From NCBI GenBank assembly GCA_003339415.1, contig PDHQ01000591.1, forward strand, positions 1 through 14,776: a stretch of DNA of 14,776 nt, given 5' to 3'. Every line of letters starts with the position of its first letter. Positions within the stretch are counted from its first letter, which is position 1. The notes under the pieces were generated by a model, which did not search any database, was not told where the DNA came from, and saw only the letters and a list, made by a program, of their open reading frames with translations. The DNA comes from Ophiocordyceps camponoti-saundersi (nom. inval.). Lineage: Eukaryota; Ascomycota; Sordariomycetes; Hypocreales; Ophiocordycipitaceae. The position numbers and the translations under genes are program-made. Positions 1 to 8,211 of the stretch are shown here, in pieces.

Positions 1-23
1 TAAGGCATATATCCTTACTATCT

Positions 24-58
24 TATATATATATATATATATATTATATAATATATAA
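24..58. repeat. AT dinucleotide microsatellite
   Basis: A nearly pure run of alternating T and A, slightly interrupted near its right end. Similar AT runs occur near 158-175, 196-220 and 14680-14755. It is simple sequence with no coding content. Confidence 0.8.
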
Positions 59-173
59 ATATCTCCGTAATATTAACTTCTAATAATAAGATCGTAATAT
101 ATCTTACCCTTAATCTTAATATATATCCACTACTCTAAAACGCACTCCCCGCACCTTTTAATATATATATATA

Positions 174-193
174 TTTAGACTTTAAAGTCTAAA
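174..193. repeat. 20-bp perfect palindrome
   Basis: The 20 bases TTTAGACTTTAAAGTCTAAA read identically on both strands and sit between AT-rich runs. The symmetry does not extend beyond 20 bp. No function can be assigned; in AT-rich DNA it may be chance or a small cruciform-prone site. Confidence 0.75.
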
Positions 194-712
194 ATATATA
201 TTATATTTATATATATATTATTAAGTAACCTTTCGGCACGCTTTTCTATATAGTAATATTATTCGTAAGAAATAAGCGCGCTAGATATCTCCGTGTATAT
301 TTCTTATTATAACCCTTATAGCTGCGTCTCCTTACCCTTCTCCTCGATCGGAACTAAAGACGCCTGCTCGGGCTTACTATAGCCTCCTATTATTATAACC
401 TCGCTATACTCTCTAATAACCCCCGCAGCACTATTCTAGTTATCGCTATATAACGATTATTTCTTTATATTTCCCGCTTATATCTATACTTAGCGTATAC
501 TATTTATATTATATAAAAGTAAACTTTTATTTTCCTCCTTTCTAATATCTTTTAGTTATCCTTATCCTCGACTAACCCTAGAAGTACTAAGTTAACTATA
601 TACGTTTATATATATCTCTTAACGCCTACGTTATGCCTAGGATAGCTATAATAATCTTAACTTACTTCGCACGATCTATAACCCTAAGTTTAATATCGTC
701 GTCGTCCTCGTT

Positions 713-1109
713 CTAAGTAACTATAATTATATCTACGACCGAATCCGTAGCCGCCGCCGTAGTTATAGTCGTGTAATACCGCGCTCCCCGCGAACGAAAT
801 ATGCATATCGCGCACCTGCCGGACTTAAACGAGAAGTATTCTTTAAAAGGGCTAGAGTTCTTCCGGCAAATATTATATAAGCTTAACGATATCGGGGCGC
901 GGCTCGCTATTAGATATGCTAGTAGGCGTCCGCGCCGTCGTAGCACGCGCTTTATAATATCTCGGTACGATACTATATTTAAAAACCTTACCCGGATATC
1001 GTCGCTAGGGAGCGCCGCTAGGCGCTTCTCCTTATCCTTCGTACTATATATTAGTATCTCCTCTCGTCCGGCATATACTATCGTTTTTACTTACTATAAG
1101 GGTAAATAG
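713..1109 (-). pseudogene. Possible gag-like fragment of a Copia element
   Basis: On the minus strand one frame runs without a stop from about 1090 to 713, roughly 120 codons, and includes an ATG-started part at 946-713. It begins just after the leader-like part of an LTR repeat shared with 4085-4662, so by position it would be the first coding region (gag) of a Copia-type element lying downstream in the same orientation. The predicted residues are basic, with an Asp/Arg-rich early part and a few Cys. I see no diagnostic CCHC zinc knuckle, so the gag assignment rests on position alone. The open frame on the opposite strand at 801-1109 is most likely its shadow. Confidence 0.3.
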
Positions 1110-1374
1110 TTAAAAGAGTTTTTCTCTAGTACCGGATATCTTTATTACTTTCTATTCCTAGTAAGCCTTATTAGGGGATATCGTGCGATAAAGGGTAGGT
1201 ATAAAGTTATTATACGAAACGTAAGGACTTATTAGAGAATAAAAAAAAACGACTATATAAAAAAACTAAGTTAGTAGGGTCGTTAATAAAGGTCGCCGCC
1301 GCGTATATCGTAGATAACGTTATCGCTTACCTTAGTCGTCGTCGTTATCGTCGTTGCTCCTCGCCCTACCTAAA

Positions 1375-1436
1375 GAGAAGAAGAAGAGGAGGGGAGGAGA
1401 GGAGAAGAAGGGAAGAAGAGAAGAGGGGAGGGTTTA
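1375..1436. repeat. GA-rich (polypurine) tract in lower LTR-like repeat
   Basis: About 60 bases of almost only G and A on the plus strand. On the minus strand it is a CT-rich run following the TATA-like motif in the repeat, as in many fungal promoters and 5' leaders. The same tract recurs at 4370-4432 in the upper copy. Confidence 0.7.
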
Positions 1437-1450
1437 GGAAAGAAAAGGGC

Positions 1451-1460
1451 CTTTTATATC
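1451..1460 (-). promoter_or_regulatory. TATA-like element of LTR, lower copy
   Basis: The minus strand reads GATATAAAAG followed by GGCC and a long CT-rich run. The identical decamer occurs at 4441-4450 in the matching place of the other repeat. A TATA box followed by a pyrimidine-rich leader fits an LTR promoter; activity is not shown. Confidence 0.45.
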
Positions 1461-1834
1461 TTTTCCAGATAGCCCGTTATATAACCTACCGTTCTTTACG
1501 AGGAAGAGAGCATCGTTACTTTATTTGTCTCTACCTCCTACGGCTTCCTGCGCCCGGTCTTTTATATCTAACTTTTCGCCCTTGCGATACGGTAAAGACT
1601 AACGATAGTTATATTTTTATAAAATATCGTTAAAAGTCGAGTACCTCGGTACGTAACTGCCGCTGCTAACTATTAAGGTATATAGGCTATCTAGATACTT
1701 AGCTATATTATGCTCTTACTAAGTAGGCTAATAGTGCCCCTCTTATACTAATCTGGTGTGGCTAATATACGGACCTAACCGGGCTTAAGCCCTAAGTAGG
1801 TTATAGCCTAGACTGCAAGGTGTATTATATAACA

Positions 1835-1842
1835 CCGCCCCT
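1835..1842 (-). other. Candidate polypurine tract of Copia element
   Basis: On the minus strand AGGGGCGG lies just downstream of the pol frame and immediately before TGTTATAT. This is the position and composition expected for the plus-strand priming site of an LTR retrotransposon. It is short, so the call depends on the adjoining TG end. Confidence 0.45.
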
Positions 1843-1877
1843 AAGGCCGGGCAGGCTAAAGAATAACTATCGTAATA

Positions 1878-4003
1878 TTATTTCTTAGTATTTAGGCTAC
1901 TAAAGCCGCCCCTATTCCTTAGCATAGCTAAATTTAGCTAGCGTACGAACTGCTAATACTTGTTCGCCTATAAACCCTTCGTTAGGCCGTCTGCGATTAT
2001 ATCTTCCGTGCCTATCTACTATAAATTAAAGAAGCCTATCTAATGCCTCTAGATAATCTATTTATATCGTAGGTTAATATGCCTCGTGCGTGCCTTATTA
2101 AGTGGGTTAATCACGGCCAACCTCGCGTTCTAACTGTTAGTAAATATTACGAAAGGCCTCTTTTATTCGTAGCCGGTATCTCGAATAACGTTAGAGAGCT
2201 AGATCGTTATAAGCCTAGCGGGCGTAAGGGCTATGAATTCGGCCTCTATACTACTTATTATAACGATAGTCTAACGCTTTAAGCGCCACGCGATAGGGCC
2301 ACTAGCGAGGAAGATAACGAACCCGGCCGTTAAGGCGCGGGTTGCCTAATCGTCCGCGAACGATGCGTCGGAATAGACGCGTAGCTAAAGGTCCTTGCTA
2401 TAGGCCGCTCCTCTAAGCGTGATACTAAGAGACAGCGTGCCGCGTAAATAGCGGAAAAGGTGCTTTATCGCAGCTAGATAAGCGTGAGTTATATAGGAAT
2501 TTGCCTCCGACAGCTTCTTCACGCTATACGTGATATCGGGCCTTATGCCTAAGGCTAGCTAATTAAGGCTGCCCGTTCGTTTCTGCTATATCGTGGCCTC
2601 TATCGCGATCTCGGCCTCTTTCTAGTCGTGAGGAATTATATGCTTTATTAGCTACGGCGTCTTCGTAGGCTTCAAATCGTTAGCATCGAATAGCTCGAGA
2701 ATCTTGCGGGTGAAGGAGGTCTGATACACTCGAATAGTGCGGGCCTGACGATCGCGATCGAACTCAAGGCTAAGGAATTCCTAAGGCTCTCTAAGGTGTT
2801 TAACCTCGTACAATTTATCGAGAATTGCGGCCTTATTATTAATCTATGCTTATATCGGTGCTATAAGGAGGATATCGTCTATATAAAGAACGAGGAGGCT
2901 GCTATTAGCGTGGCGATAGAGGCGTAACTCGGAGTCGAGTCGTTTAAATCCGCGACTAGCCAGATCTTTAGCTGCACGCTCGAACTACTAGCGCGGCGAG
3001 GCTCGATAACTATAAAGGGCCCTCTTTAGGCGGCAAACGCGGCCTAATTTATCCTTAAAGCCGTAAGGCTATTCGACGAAGATATCTTTATTAAGTTTAG
3101 CGTTAATAAAGGCATTCACGACGTCGAACTTAGCCTATTTAAGGTCTTATATAGTAATAAGCGTGAGGAAGATACGAACGGACGATTAATACGCCACCGT
3201 AGCATAGAGGTCTTTAACTAGCCGATCTATAGGATCACGATCTCCGCGGATAACCTAGCGGGCTTTCGCTATCGGATCTGCGCCTTTAATAAGCTTCTCT
3301 ATATATACCTAACGCCTAGGAAGGGTCTTTATATCGTAAGGCTTCGGCACGAGCTCCTAAGCGCCCTTTTAGTATAGTTTATTAAGTTCTTTATTTATCG
3401 CGGGCACCTATCGTTTATCGAAGTCGGGGAGTTTTTTCGCGGCACGATAATTGCTAGGGGCATAGCCTATAAAGGTTTCCGCAGCTAAGGCTAAGAGAAT
3501 TATTATAGGCGCCTTACTAATATATTCGTCTTTATCGGCGAAGGTAACGTGCGGCGTAGCCGTCTTAACGATGCTTTTAGTAGCTAGATCGGCCTATATA
3601 AGCCTCTTTAATCTTCTCGTAAGTTTAGTGCCCTAGATCTCCTTAGATAAATAGCGCTTGCGGCGTTATATATCGGTTAAGGTAGAAGAAAGTGTCGATG
3701 CCTCGCGCATATATTAAGAGGGTCGTTCGTCGGGCATTAGATCGGTTTATTAAAGCTATAGGGTACTAGCTAATTCGTTAGGATTATTACGATTATTATA
3801 ATCGATCTAAGAGCCAGGAAGGCTTGTGGATATAGGCAGCAATTATGCCTCTTCAGCTTCTTTAATCGATAGGAGACCCTTAGGCATTTTCTTTAGAAAT
3901 CGGGCGCGGTGCCTCGTTACCTCGATTAGGCGTGGCGTTTAGTAAGGGAAAGTGCGAAGGGTCTCTCTCGGGCGTTTTAAATCGCTCTTTTAATAGCCCT
4001 ATA
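1878..4003 (-). pseudogene. RIP-mutated Copia-type reverse transcriptase/RNase H
   Basis: On the minus strand a single frame of about 700 codons can be followed from roughly 4003 to 1878, broken only by TAA and TAG. Recognisable Copia (Ty1/copia) pol landmarks come in order: an integrase-RT linker with PHVTFADKDEY; ELVPKP (about 3350) at the RT start; an RGD loop (about 3240); KFDVVNAFINA (about 3125); a VCRLKRALY segment (about 3020); the RT active site YIDDILL at 2865-2885 (Copia consensus YVDDI/L); the RNase H motif SSIEAEFIAL at 2226-2255; then RTRHINLRYK (about 2080) and ADGLTKGL (1970-1995). Where the family has Gln or Trp, several stops stand instead, as expected from C-to-T change at CpA. 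The N-terminal gag, protease and integrase core are missing: the frame begins less than 100 bp from the upper LTR-like repeat. The element is therefore internally deleted as well as mutated. Some CA and TG remain, so it is less heavily mutated than the flanks. Confidence 0.9.
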
Positions 4004-4044
4004 AATTCCTCTTCAACGCGCGATAAATTTAATAATCCGGCCAT
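3880..4044 (-). other. Short open frame at the 5' end of the deleted Copia copy
   Basis: An ATG in good context (ATGGCC, complement at 4044) opens a 54-codon frame beginning MAGLLNLSRVEEEF and ending at a TAA at 3880-3882. It overlaps the upstream end of the RT frame in a different frame. It could be the first codons of a gag left by the internal deletion, or chance. The plus-strand open frame at 3932-4183 is antisense to it and is probably a shadow. Confidence 0.3.
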
Positions 4045-4084
4045 AGCAGTTAGATATTTCTTCGGTTATTACTTATTATTTGCC

Positions 4085-4662
4085 GTAAGTGTAAATAGTC
4101 GAAGGAGTCCTTTTTCCTCGGCACCGGACGTTCTTATCTCCTTCTATTCCTACCGACCCTTCGAGGAAAGTATCTGCGAATAAAAGGTATAACGCTTCTT
4201 AAGCGATACGCAGAGGATTATCCGAAAAAAAAAAAAAAACGACTGCATAAGATAACTAGGTTAGTAGGGTTATTAATTAAGGTCGCCGCCGCGGCTATCG
4301 CAGATATTATTATAACGTACCTCGGTCGTCGTCGTCGTCGTCGCCGCTGCCTGCCCTACTAAAAGAGAAGAGGAAGAGAAGGAGAGGCGAAGAGAAGAAG
4401 GGAAGAAGATAAGAGGGGAGGGTTTAGGAAAAGAGAAGGCCTTTTATATCTTTTCCAGCTAGGTCGTTATATAACCTACCGTTCTTTGCGAGGAAGAGAA
4501 TATCGTTACTTTATTTATCTCTGCCTCCTACGGCTTCCTGCGCCCGGTCTTTTATATCTAACTTTTCGCCCTTGCGATACGGCAAAGACTAACGATAGTT
4601 ATATTTTTATAAAATGTCGTTAAAAGTGGAGTACTGCGGTATGTACCGGCTATTGCTAATAG
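4085..4662 (-). repeat. LTR-like repeat of Copia element, upper copy (5' LTR plus leader)
   Basis: This block matches 1100-1675 over its whole length, in the same orientation and at a constant offset near 2990. It carries the same poly-A/ACGAC junction, GTC-repeat stretch, GA-rich tract (4370-4432), TATA-like CTTTTATATC (4441-4450) and GTTATATTTTTATAAAAT (about 4597). It lies upstream of the RT frame on the minus strand, so it takes the place of the 5' LTR and leader. Homology stops near 4662; the lower copy continues about 160 bp further to a TGTT end, so this copy seems to be truncated at its outer end. A CTAAC followed by TTATGCAG near 4245-4265 on the minus strand resembles an intron 3' end in the leader, but this is weak. 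Confidence 0.65.
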
Positions 4663-4734
4663 ACGAAGTAGGTTTATAGAGGGGTACGTACCGCTATATA
4701 TTTTACTAATACGGGTATGTTATGTTACGAGAAT

Positions 4735-5162
4735 GCGAGTAGAAGTATATAGAAATAATATAATATCTTAAGTCTTATCCGAAAATGTAGTCGGGACCTA
4801 TGTCCTTTTTTAAAGTAGCGAGTACGGAATATAACGCCCCGATCCCCTTACTTAGATATATACCTATAACTATTCTATAACAACCGTTTCCTTTTTTAGT
4901 TTTTAGCCCTTATTAATAACACTAATACCCACTTTCTAGGTATATATAAGGGAGGTATTTTCCTATACACGTATACGTAACATACCCCCTAGCTTATAAG
5001 CTTATTTAGACGTATCTAATAAGCCTAAAAATCATCTTTAAAGATCGTGAGAATAAATTATCTAAACCCTTAAGAGAAAAAAACGTAGGAAAAGACTATA
5101 GGTACGTATCTTTTGCACCTCTAAATTAGTCAGGCTAGATAAGTTATCTCGGGCGGGTATAG
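4735..5162 (+). promoter_or_regulatory. Upstream region of mutated gene 1
   Basis: About 430 bp with no coding signal, conserved in the second tandem unit (about 6185-6611). It contains TATATATAAGGGAGG (about 4940-4955), a candidate TATA box, and a conserved block GCTTATAAGCTTATTTAGA (about 4992). Conservation between the two copies is explained by duplication and is not by itself proof of regulatory function. Confidence 0.4.
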
Positions 5163-5230
5163 AAAGCTCCTCTCTCTTCCTTTCTCTCTCTTCTCTTTTC
5201 TTCCTCCTTTATCCTTATCTTCTTCTTCTC
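5163..5230 (+). repeat. CT-rich tract before mutated gene 1
   Basis: A run of almost pure pyrimidines (CTCCTCTCTCTTCC type) lies about 20 bp upstream of the ATG at 5252. Such tracts are common just upstream of start codons in filamentous fungi. The same tract sits at 6612-6676 before the second gene. Confidence 0.65.
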
Positions 5231-5251
5231 CTACGGTTATTTTTTTATTTT

Positions 5252-6058
5252 ATGCAGCTTTCTTTAGAAAAGACTATAGATCTTATAAGTAACTTAAGTC
5301 TTCCGTCCGCCCGCGATCGTAGTATCTAAGGGAGGTATCGCCTCCTCGAGCTTCTAACTATAAACCCGTTAATAGTATTATTTATAACCGTACTAAGCGT
5401 AAACGTGGGTATTCGCCTGCGGATTTCTTATACTATAAAATAATATATTTTTCCCTTATAGGATTCTAAGCGCTAGGCACTCTTAAAGCCTACTATTAAT
5501 ATTATTCTTAGGGCTAAGATTACCACGTCGGCTAGGGACGTTTACCTTAAGATTTTGCGTAATCCTAGATATTTTAGGGCGATTATTATTTAGAGTCGTG
5601 GCACGCGGAACTTGCCGCCTTGCCTTAAATGCCGTCGCCTACGTACTAAGGCTTACCCTTTTTAGCGTTACGCCTCTCTCCCTAGCTTTTAGCATAGCGC
5701 CTACGCTAGTTACGTCTAGGCTAGATAAGGATAATACTGCTCTTTTTAGCGTGCCGCGTAAGCGGTCGGTTCGATAAGTTAACTAGCTATTACTATTCCC
5801 GACGATAATAATATTATTAAGGATAGAGAAGTGATCGAGATAGAGGATACTCCGGAGGCTAAAAATAAGTAAGATAGTCTTTTATCGGGTCTATACCTTA
5901 AATACGCCGTGCACTAGCCTACTAGCATACCGTACCCCTATTACCTAACTCCTACTTAGTAAGCTTAGGTTATAGTAGAGAAGACCTGTCGGTTAAGAGG
6001 AGGTATCTAAACCTTTAGATAGTGGAAACGTTTATAGGTAGTAAATATAGAAGAATAA
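5252..6058 (+). pseudogene. RIP-mutated two-exon gene with DUF3716-like Cys pattern, copy 1
   Basis: Exon 1 runs from ATG at 5252 to 5404, 51 codons beginning MQLSLEKTIDL and with one internal TAA. A 57-bp intron follows at 5405-5461 (GTGGGT to TATAG). Exon 2 continues in phase from 5462 to a TAA at 6056-6058, for about 249 codons in all. The mid-protein shows RGTRNLPPCLKCRR (Cys codons at 5621 and 5630), then AYPF, then a segment where TAC stands at likely Cys positions, ending YCSF (Cys at 5738). This spacing resembles DUF3716, a short Cys-rich domain of unknown function widespread in filamentous fungi: C-x2-C, PF, C, a C-x2-C pair and CSF. A following acidic stretch (DREVIEIEDTPEAKN) fits a linker. 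Around a dozen or more TAA/TAG stops, mostly at plausible Gln or Trp positions, make it non-functional. The domain name comes from memory of the pattern and needs a profile search. Confidence 0.65.
5405..5461 (+). other. Intron of mutated gene 1
   Basis: A 57-bp segment with GTGGGT at its start and TTATAG at its end falls exactly between codons. It aligns with a GTGAGT to TTTTAG segment in copy 2. Flanking exon translations align (SVN before, D after), which supports a real spliced intron. The first copy has no clear branch point; CTATAA near 5432 is a weak candidate. Confidence 0.65.
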
Positions 6059-6611
6059 CGCCTACGCAAATATATTAAAAATAAAAAGAAAAAAAAAAAG
6101 ATAAACGTTTTTCCTAGCTAAGACTTTTAAGTATAACTCGGATTAGATAGAGCAGACCGGGCTTATAACTATTATAAGGATATAAGTCGAGGTATCTAGA
6201 AACGATATAGTATCTTAAGTCTTATCTAAAAACGTAGTCGGAACCCGTATCCTTTTTTATAATTAGGAAATACGTATAATAACGCCTTGGTCTCACCCGT
6301 CCGATATCTGCCTCTAACTATTTTAATAGCGACTATTTCCTTCTTTAGGTTTTTAGCCCTTATTTATAAGGCTAATACCTATTTTCACGGTACAAAGGAG
6401 GCATTTTCTTATACACGCATACGTAACACACCCCCCTTAGGCTTATAAGCTTATTTAGAAGTATCTAATAAGCCTTAAAAATAACTTTAAAGATCGTAAG
6501 ATAAGATTATCAAAACCTTTAAGAGAAAACTCGTAGGAAAAAACTATAGGTACGTATCTTCTGCACCTATTAAATTAGTAAAGCTAGCTGAGTTATCTAG
6601 GCATGGTATGA

Positions 6612-6676
6612 AATGCCCTCTTCTCTTCCTCTCTCTCTCTTCCTCTTTCTTCTTCCTTTATCCTCTTCTTCTTCTT
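6612..6676 (+). repeat. CT-rich tract before mutated gene 2
   Basis: A pyrimidine-rich run matching 5163-5230, ending just before the position that corresponds to the start codon of copy 1. It probably formed the promoter or leader of the ancestral gene. Confidence 0.6.
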
Positions 6677-6680
6677 TCGC

Positions 6681-7507
6681 AGGCAGTTTTCTAGTTATTC
6701 CTTCACTTCTTCCTTTTCCGAGATAGATATTATAGGTCCTTAAGACCTAGGTATACACGGAAGATATCGCCTTATTAAGGTTCCGATAGCTTATCCTCGG
6801 ATACTAGCTATAATAATAACCTTATCTATTAACGTGAGTCTCTACCTTAGATTCCCTATATTCCTAATACTTAGAAATAATATAAAATACCTTTTTAGGA
6901 TATAGAGCGTCGTGCGCTTACTATGCCCGCGGTTAGCGTAACACTTTAAGCTAAAATCACGGCCGTACCGTAACTTATAGTAAATTAAGTTTTAAGAGAT
7001 AACGGATACTTTCGCTCGCTTCTAGTTTAAAGCCGTGGTGCCGAGAACGCGACTCTATGCGAAAAATACTCTCGTCCACGTATACGCGCCTATCCCTTTA
7101 AGTCGTATATTTCGTTACCCGGTTTCTAGCATAGTGCTTATAGCTTATATATTTAGGCTAGATAAGGTTATTATTGCTTATTATAGCGTCTAATTAAAAC
7201 GGCTAAGTTAACGGGGTTAGGGGGGTTTACGATCGCTAATAACGATAAAATTACGGAGGACCGTAAGATTATTAAACTTAAAGATACTATAGATATTTAA
7301 GATAGAGATAGGCAAATAGTTCTCCTATTATTATAGTATCTAGAGCACGCTGCGCGCTAGCTAGCTTTAATACCGTACTTATATCCCCTAACTTGGGCTT
7401 AGCAAGCCTAGGTGAACGCGGAGAAGAGACGTTAGTAGGGAAATAAACTAGTCCTTTATATAGAAAAGATAATATTAGGTAGTGAATACGAGAGATAGCG
7501 ATTATAA
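6681..7507 (+). pseudogene. RIP-mutated two-exon gene with DUF3716-like Cys pattern, copy 2
   Basis: This is the tandem partner of the gene at 5252-6058. The start codon position reads AGG (6681-6683) next to CAG, where copy 1 has ATG CAG, so the start appears lost by a change that is not a RIP transition. Exon 1 ends HGRYRLIKVPIAYPR...LSIN, aligning with GRYRLLELLTINP...LSVN of copy 1. The intron is 6834-6898, and exon 2 runs from 6899 to TAA at 7505-7507. The Cys region reads RGAENATLCEKY (Cys at 7058, with Tyr at the second Cys place), AYPF, LPGF, and YYCLL (Cys at 7175). A basic then Asp/Lys-rich stretch follows. Stops are TAG and TAA throughout. The two copies have diverged well beyond RIP-type changes in places, so the duplication may be old. 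Confidence 0.6.
6834..6898 (+). other. Intron of mutated gene 2
   Basis: A 65-bp segment with a canonical fungal 5' splice site GTGAGT, a branch-like CTAATAC at 6864-6870, and a TTTTTAG 3' end. It sits at the same codon boundary as the intron of copy 1, so splice signals survive while the reading frame is broken. Confidence 0.7.
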
Positions 7508-7550
7508 TAATAATAATATAAAATAGTAAATAAAGTAAACTTTATAATAA

Positions 7551-7779
7551 TAGAGGGGAACTATATAAACGATTAGCGTATTAGGCAAATTTATCTTAAA
7601 TCTAAGTTCGTTTTAGAACTTCTTAAATAATTATCCTTAAAGAGGTTTTGTAAAATAATCTCTAACCTTCGCGGAAGTTTATATCTAAGCGATCTCTATA
7701 TAATTTGCTTAAATATCGTATCGTAACTAATGCTAATAAATATTAAAATATCGTATCTTAGTTAATAGCTTTAATATAA
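7551..7779. other. AT-rich spacer without recognised features
   Basis: Between the second tandem unit and the first R repeat I see only AT-rich, CA/TG-poor sequence. No frame of useful length is open and no repeat from elsewhere in the window is evident. Confidence 0.5.
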
Positions 7780-8150
7780 TTAGTAATATATAGTATAAAA
7801 GTATAAGGTTTAAAATAAAGTTATAATTCCGTTTAGTAGAGTTTTTACTATAAGTCCTCTCTAAGACTTTACTTACTATATACGACTTTTAAGATAGCCG
7901 TAAAGATAAGTTTAATAGCTAATTCTTACTTAGTTTTTCCTCTCTCGAGGGAAACTAAACTGCACTATATACTTAGTTATAACCGCTCCCTTATCTTAAG
8001 CGCCTTTTATAGTTCTTATCCTCGGAAGCTCTTAGGAGGAAGGAAAGGTTTTAAGAACTATTTAATTTTACTTAGGATAAGTCCTTAATAGTATTTTATC
8101 CTAGCTTCGCGTTTATTTTCTTTCGGCTTAACTATTACCGCCGCTAAAGT
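7780..8150 (+). repeat. Dispersed repeat R, copy 1
   Basis: R is a repeat with at least five long and two partial copies in the window. Shared landmarks in order are: AAGGTTTAAAATAAAG and TTATAATTCCGTTTAGTAGA; TAAGTCCTCTCTAAGACTT; TCTCGAGGGAAACTAA (CTCGAG at 7944-7949 here); CCTCGGAAGCTCTTAG; a TATA-like segment in most copies; and a GC-richer end ACCGCCGCTAAA (8136-8148 here). All copies are on the same strand. I see no coding frame or terminal repeats. It resembles a duplicated gene upstream region or a solo LTR more than a complete element. Confidence 0.75.
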
Positions 8151-8211
8151 ACGATTCTACTCGTATATAATCTTAAAAGCTTAACGAATACCGCTAACGG
8201 CTCTATTACTC

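Larger units (their letters stand above)
1..790. other. AT-rich, RIP-mutated DNA with no intact gene
   Basis: This stretch is dominated by TA-rich simple sequence and lacks CA and TG dinucleotides over long runs. On the minus strand one frame continues from the open frame at 713-946 down to about 230. It is broken only by TAA and TAG codons and is rich in Lys, Arg and Asp codons. It could be the rest of a mutated retrotransposon gag region, because it lies downstream of an LTR-like repeat in that orientation, but I recognise no motif (no clear zinc knuckle). I see no RNA gene or promoter here. Confidence 0.5.
1100..1834 (-). repeat. LTR-like repeat of Copia element, lower copy (3' LTR plus leader)
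   Basis: The part at about 1100-1675 matches 4085-4662 in the same order: a poly-A run next to ACGAC, a GTCGTCGTC-rich stretch, a GA-rich tract, CTTTTATATC, then AACTTTTCGCCC and GTTATATTTTTATAAAAT. It follows the end of the reverse transcriptase frame on the minus strand. There a polypurine AGGGGCGG (complement of 1835-1842) directly precedes TGTTATATAATACACC (complement of 1819-1834), as expected for a polypurine tract followed by the TG end of a 3' LTR. The 1676-1834 part is absent from the upper copy. Homology beyond about 1240 towards 1100 probably represents leader of a second, tandem element rather than LTR. The low-coordinate LTR boundary is not resolved. Confidence 0.6.
4735..6184 (+). 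repeat. Tandem duplication, unit 1 (about 1.45 kb)
   Basis: This unit and 6185-7550 share the same order of blocks: TATCTTAAGTCTTATC, CCTTTTTT, a TTAGCCCTTAT segment, GCTTATAAGCTTATTTAGA, CTATAGGTACGTATCTT, a CT-rich tract, then a two-exon mutated gene. The offset is about 1430-1450 bp throughout. The copies differ by many C/T and G/A changes, so they duplicated before or during RIP. Unit 1 begins close to where the Copia LTR homology ends. Confidence 0.85.
6185..7550 (+). repeat. Tandem duplication, unit 2
   Basis: The second copy of the unit described at 4735-6184 starts at ATAGTATCTTAAGTCTTATC and runs through upstream region, CT-rich tract and mutated gene. Its right end is not sharp: similarity fades in the AT-rich sequence after 7507. 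No third unit follows. Confidence 0.8.

Noticed and set aside
801..1109. Plus-strand open frame of 102 codons
   Set aside because: It is antisense to a longer stop-free minus-strand frame lying in the expected direction downstream of the LTR-like repeat. No recognisable motif; probably a shadow.
2079..2282. Plus-strand open frame of 67 codons
   Set aside because: It lies opposite the RNase H part of the Copia pol frame, whose motifs (SSIEAEFIAL at 2226-2255) are on the minus strand.
3932..4183. Plus-strand open frame of 83 codons
   Set aside because: It is antisense to the start of the Copia internal region and has no family signal.
4660..4760. Completion of the upper LTR to a TG end
   Set aside because: The sequence after 4662 does not match the 1676-1834 part of the lower copy, so no LTR end is visible there.
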